Source of the DNA: an uncultured Muribaculaceae bacterium
GTDB taxonomy: Bacteria > Bacteroidota > Bacteroidia > Bacteroidales > Muribaculaceae
NCBI GenBank assembly: GCA_910578305.1
Contig: CAJTQH010000057.1
Location: forward strand, 1-14,434
DNA: 14,434 nt
Reading direction: 5' to 3'
Of the stretch, positions 13,531-14,434 are shown piece by piece. The position numbers and the translations under genes were made by a program. The notes beneath the pieces are model-generated. The model had not been told where the DNA came from. It saw only the letters and a list, made by a program, of their open reading frames with translations, and did not search any database. Position 1 is the first letter of the stretch; every line of letters starts with the position of its first letter.

Positions 13531-14434
13531 ATGACCGATATAACATCATTAGAATACAGTTCGCCTGACCGCCGTCTTACTCTCGATGAGATGAAGCAGT
13601 TCCTATGGGGAGCTGCCACACGATTGCGCGGTCAGATTGACGCTGCCGGATATAAAGAATACATCTTCCCCTTGCTGTTCTTCAAACGCATCAGTGATGT
13701 GTACGACGAGCAGTTTAATGGCTACGTGGCCGAAGGTGGAGAAGAATATGCCAATATGCAAGTTGAGGATTTTGCCATCAAGATTCCCGATGGCGCTCAT
13801 TGGCGCGATGTTAGAGCCGTGACAGAGAATGTCGGCCAGCGTCTTGTCGAAGCATTCATCGCTATTGAACAGGCTAATCCCGGAGTGCATACGGATGGTC
13901 GTGTAGTTGGCGGTCTTGAAGGTATTTTCGGACCAAAAGATATTTGGACCAACAAAAACAAGATGCCTGACCATATCATTACCTCTCTCATTGAGGATTT
14001 CTCCCGCTATAATCTATCAATCGCAGCATGTCCGGCCGACGAGATGGGACAAGCCTACGAGTATCTTGTGGGCAAGTTTGCCGATGATGCCGGAAATACC
14101 GCTCAAGAGTTTTACACCAATCGAACGGTTGTTACCCTCATGGCGGAGATACTCAAGCCCAAACCGGATGAGAGCATCTATGACCCCACATGCGGGTCCG
14201 GTGGTATGCTTGTGAAGTGCCTCGATTATCTGCGCGAAAAAGGCGAGGCTTGGCAGTCGGTCAAGGTTTTCGGTCAGGAGATCAATGCCCTCACCTCATC
14301 CATAGCCCGGATGAATCTCTACCTCAATGGCGTGGAAGATTTTTCAATAGTTCGTGAAGATACATTGAAACATCCTGCATTCGTCGACGGCTCACATCTG
14401 CGCACATTCGACGTTGTCCTCGCAAACCCTCCAT
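13531..14434 (+). CDS. hsdM: Type I restriction-modification methyltransferase subunit HsdM, second copy (partial)
   Basis: The frame is open from the ATG at 13531 to the right edge, giving 301 residues. It has the same architecture as the preceding gene: N-terminal helical domain with YIFPLLFFKRISDVYDE, then QEFYTNRTVV, SAM motif I DPTCGSGGM, and motif IV NPP at the very edge. The two proteins are clearly paralogous but diverged throughout. This copy has an extra loop around GGLEGIFGPKDIWTNKNK, so it is not a recent duplication. The start lies two bases after the first hsdM stop, which indicates translational coupling. The rest of the methylase domain and the C-terminal tail lie outside the window. 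Both copies keep the SAM and catalytic motifs, so neither looks like a decayed remnant. Confidence 0.93.
   Translation, partial: MTDITSLEYSSPDRRLTLDEMKQFLWGAATRLRGQIDAAGYKEYIFPLLFFKRISDVYDEQFNGYVAEGGEEYANMQVEDFAIKIPDGAHWRDVRAVTENVGQRLVEAFIAIEQANPGVHTDGRVVGGLEGIFGPKDIWTNKNKMPDHIITSLIEDFSRYNLSIAACPADEMGQAYEYLVGKFADDAGNTAQEFYTNRTVVTLMAEILKPKPDESIYDPTCGSGGMLVKCLDYLREKGEAWQSVKVFGQEINALTSSIARMNLYLNGVEDFSIVREDTLKHPAFVDGSHLRTFDVVLANPP

Overview
The window looks like a chromosome segment of a Bacteroidales bacterium, most likely Muribaculaceae or a close relative. The reasons are TAnnTTTG-type -7 promoter boxes without clear Shine-Dalgarno sites, Bacteroidales-style OmpA-family proteins, and a typical Bacteroidetes MnmE. 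The genus is an inference from sequence feel, not from a search.

Layout. (1) 1-2183, minus strand: two tandem paralogous outer-membrane OmpA-family proteins. The downstream copy runs off the left edge, and a perfect 13-bp hairpin terminator separates them. (2) 2454-8821, plus strand: a tightly coupled run of rfbB, rfbA, two small FdtA/QdtA-like sugar 3,4-ketoisomerase genes, a DegT-family aminotransferase, a membrane-anchored DNA/RNA non-specific endonuclease and mnmE. From rfbA onward each gene overlaps the next by 1 to 14 nt. The first five genes should make a dTDP-3-amino-3,6-dideoxyhexose (Fuc3N or Qui3N type) for a surface glycan. No acetyltransferase, glycosyltransferase or rhamnose gene (rfbC, rfbD) is present. 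A hairpin terminator follows mnmE.

(3) 8930-9563: a scar of broken mobile-element-type genes. It holds a 10-bp-phased TACG repeat cluster, a zinc-ribbon protein start interrupted by an in-frame TGA exactly where a zinc-binding Cys is expected, and a HigA-like antitoxin frame with no normal start codon and no toxin partner. (4) 9653-11642: accessory genes of unknown function. These are a small secreted protein, then after a hairpin-rich 300-nt gap a two-TM protein, an acidic protein, and a third reading frame that appears to have lost its frame near its start. (5) 11743-14434: a promoter, a small XRE-type regulator, and two tandem, different hsdM methyltransferase genes of a type I restriction-modification locus. 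The second hsdM runs off the right edge, so hsdS and hsdR, if present, lie outside.

The most interesting points are the ketoisomerase pair in which one copy has lost a histidine of the HxH motif, the double hsdM arrangement, and the degraded element with an unrecognised three-gene cassette beside the restriction locus.
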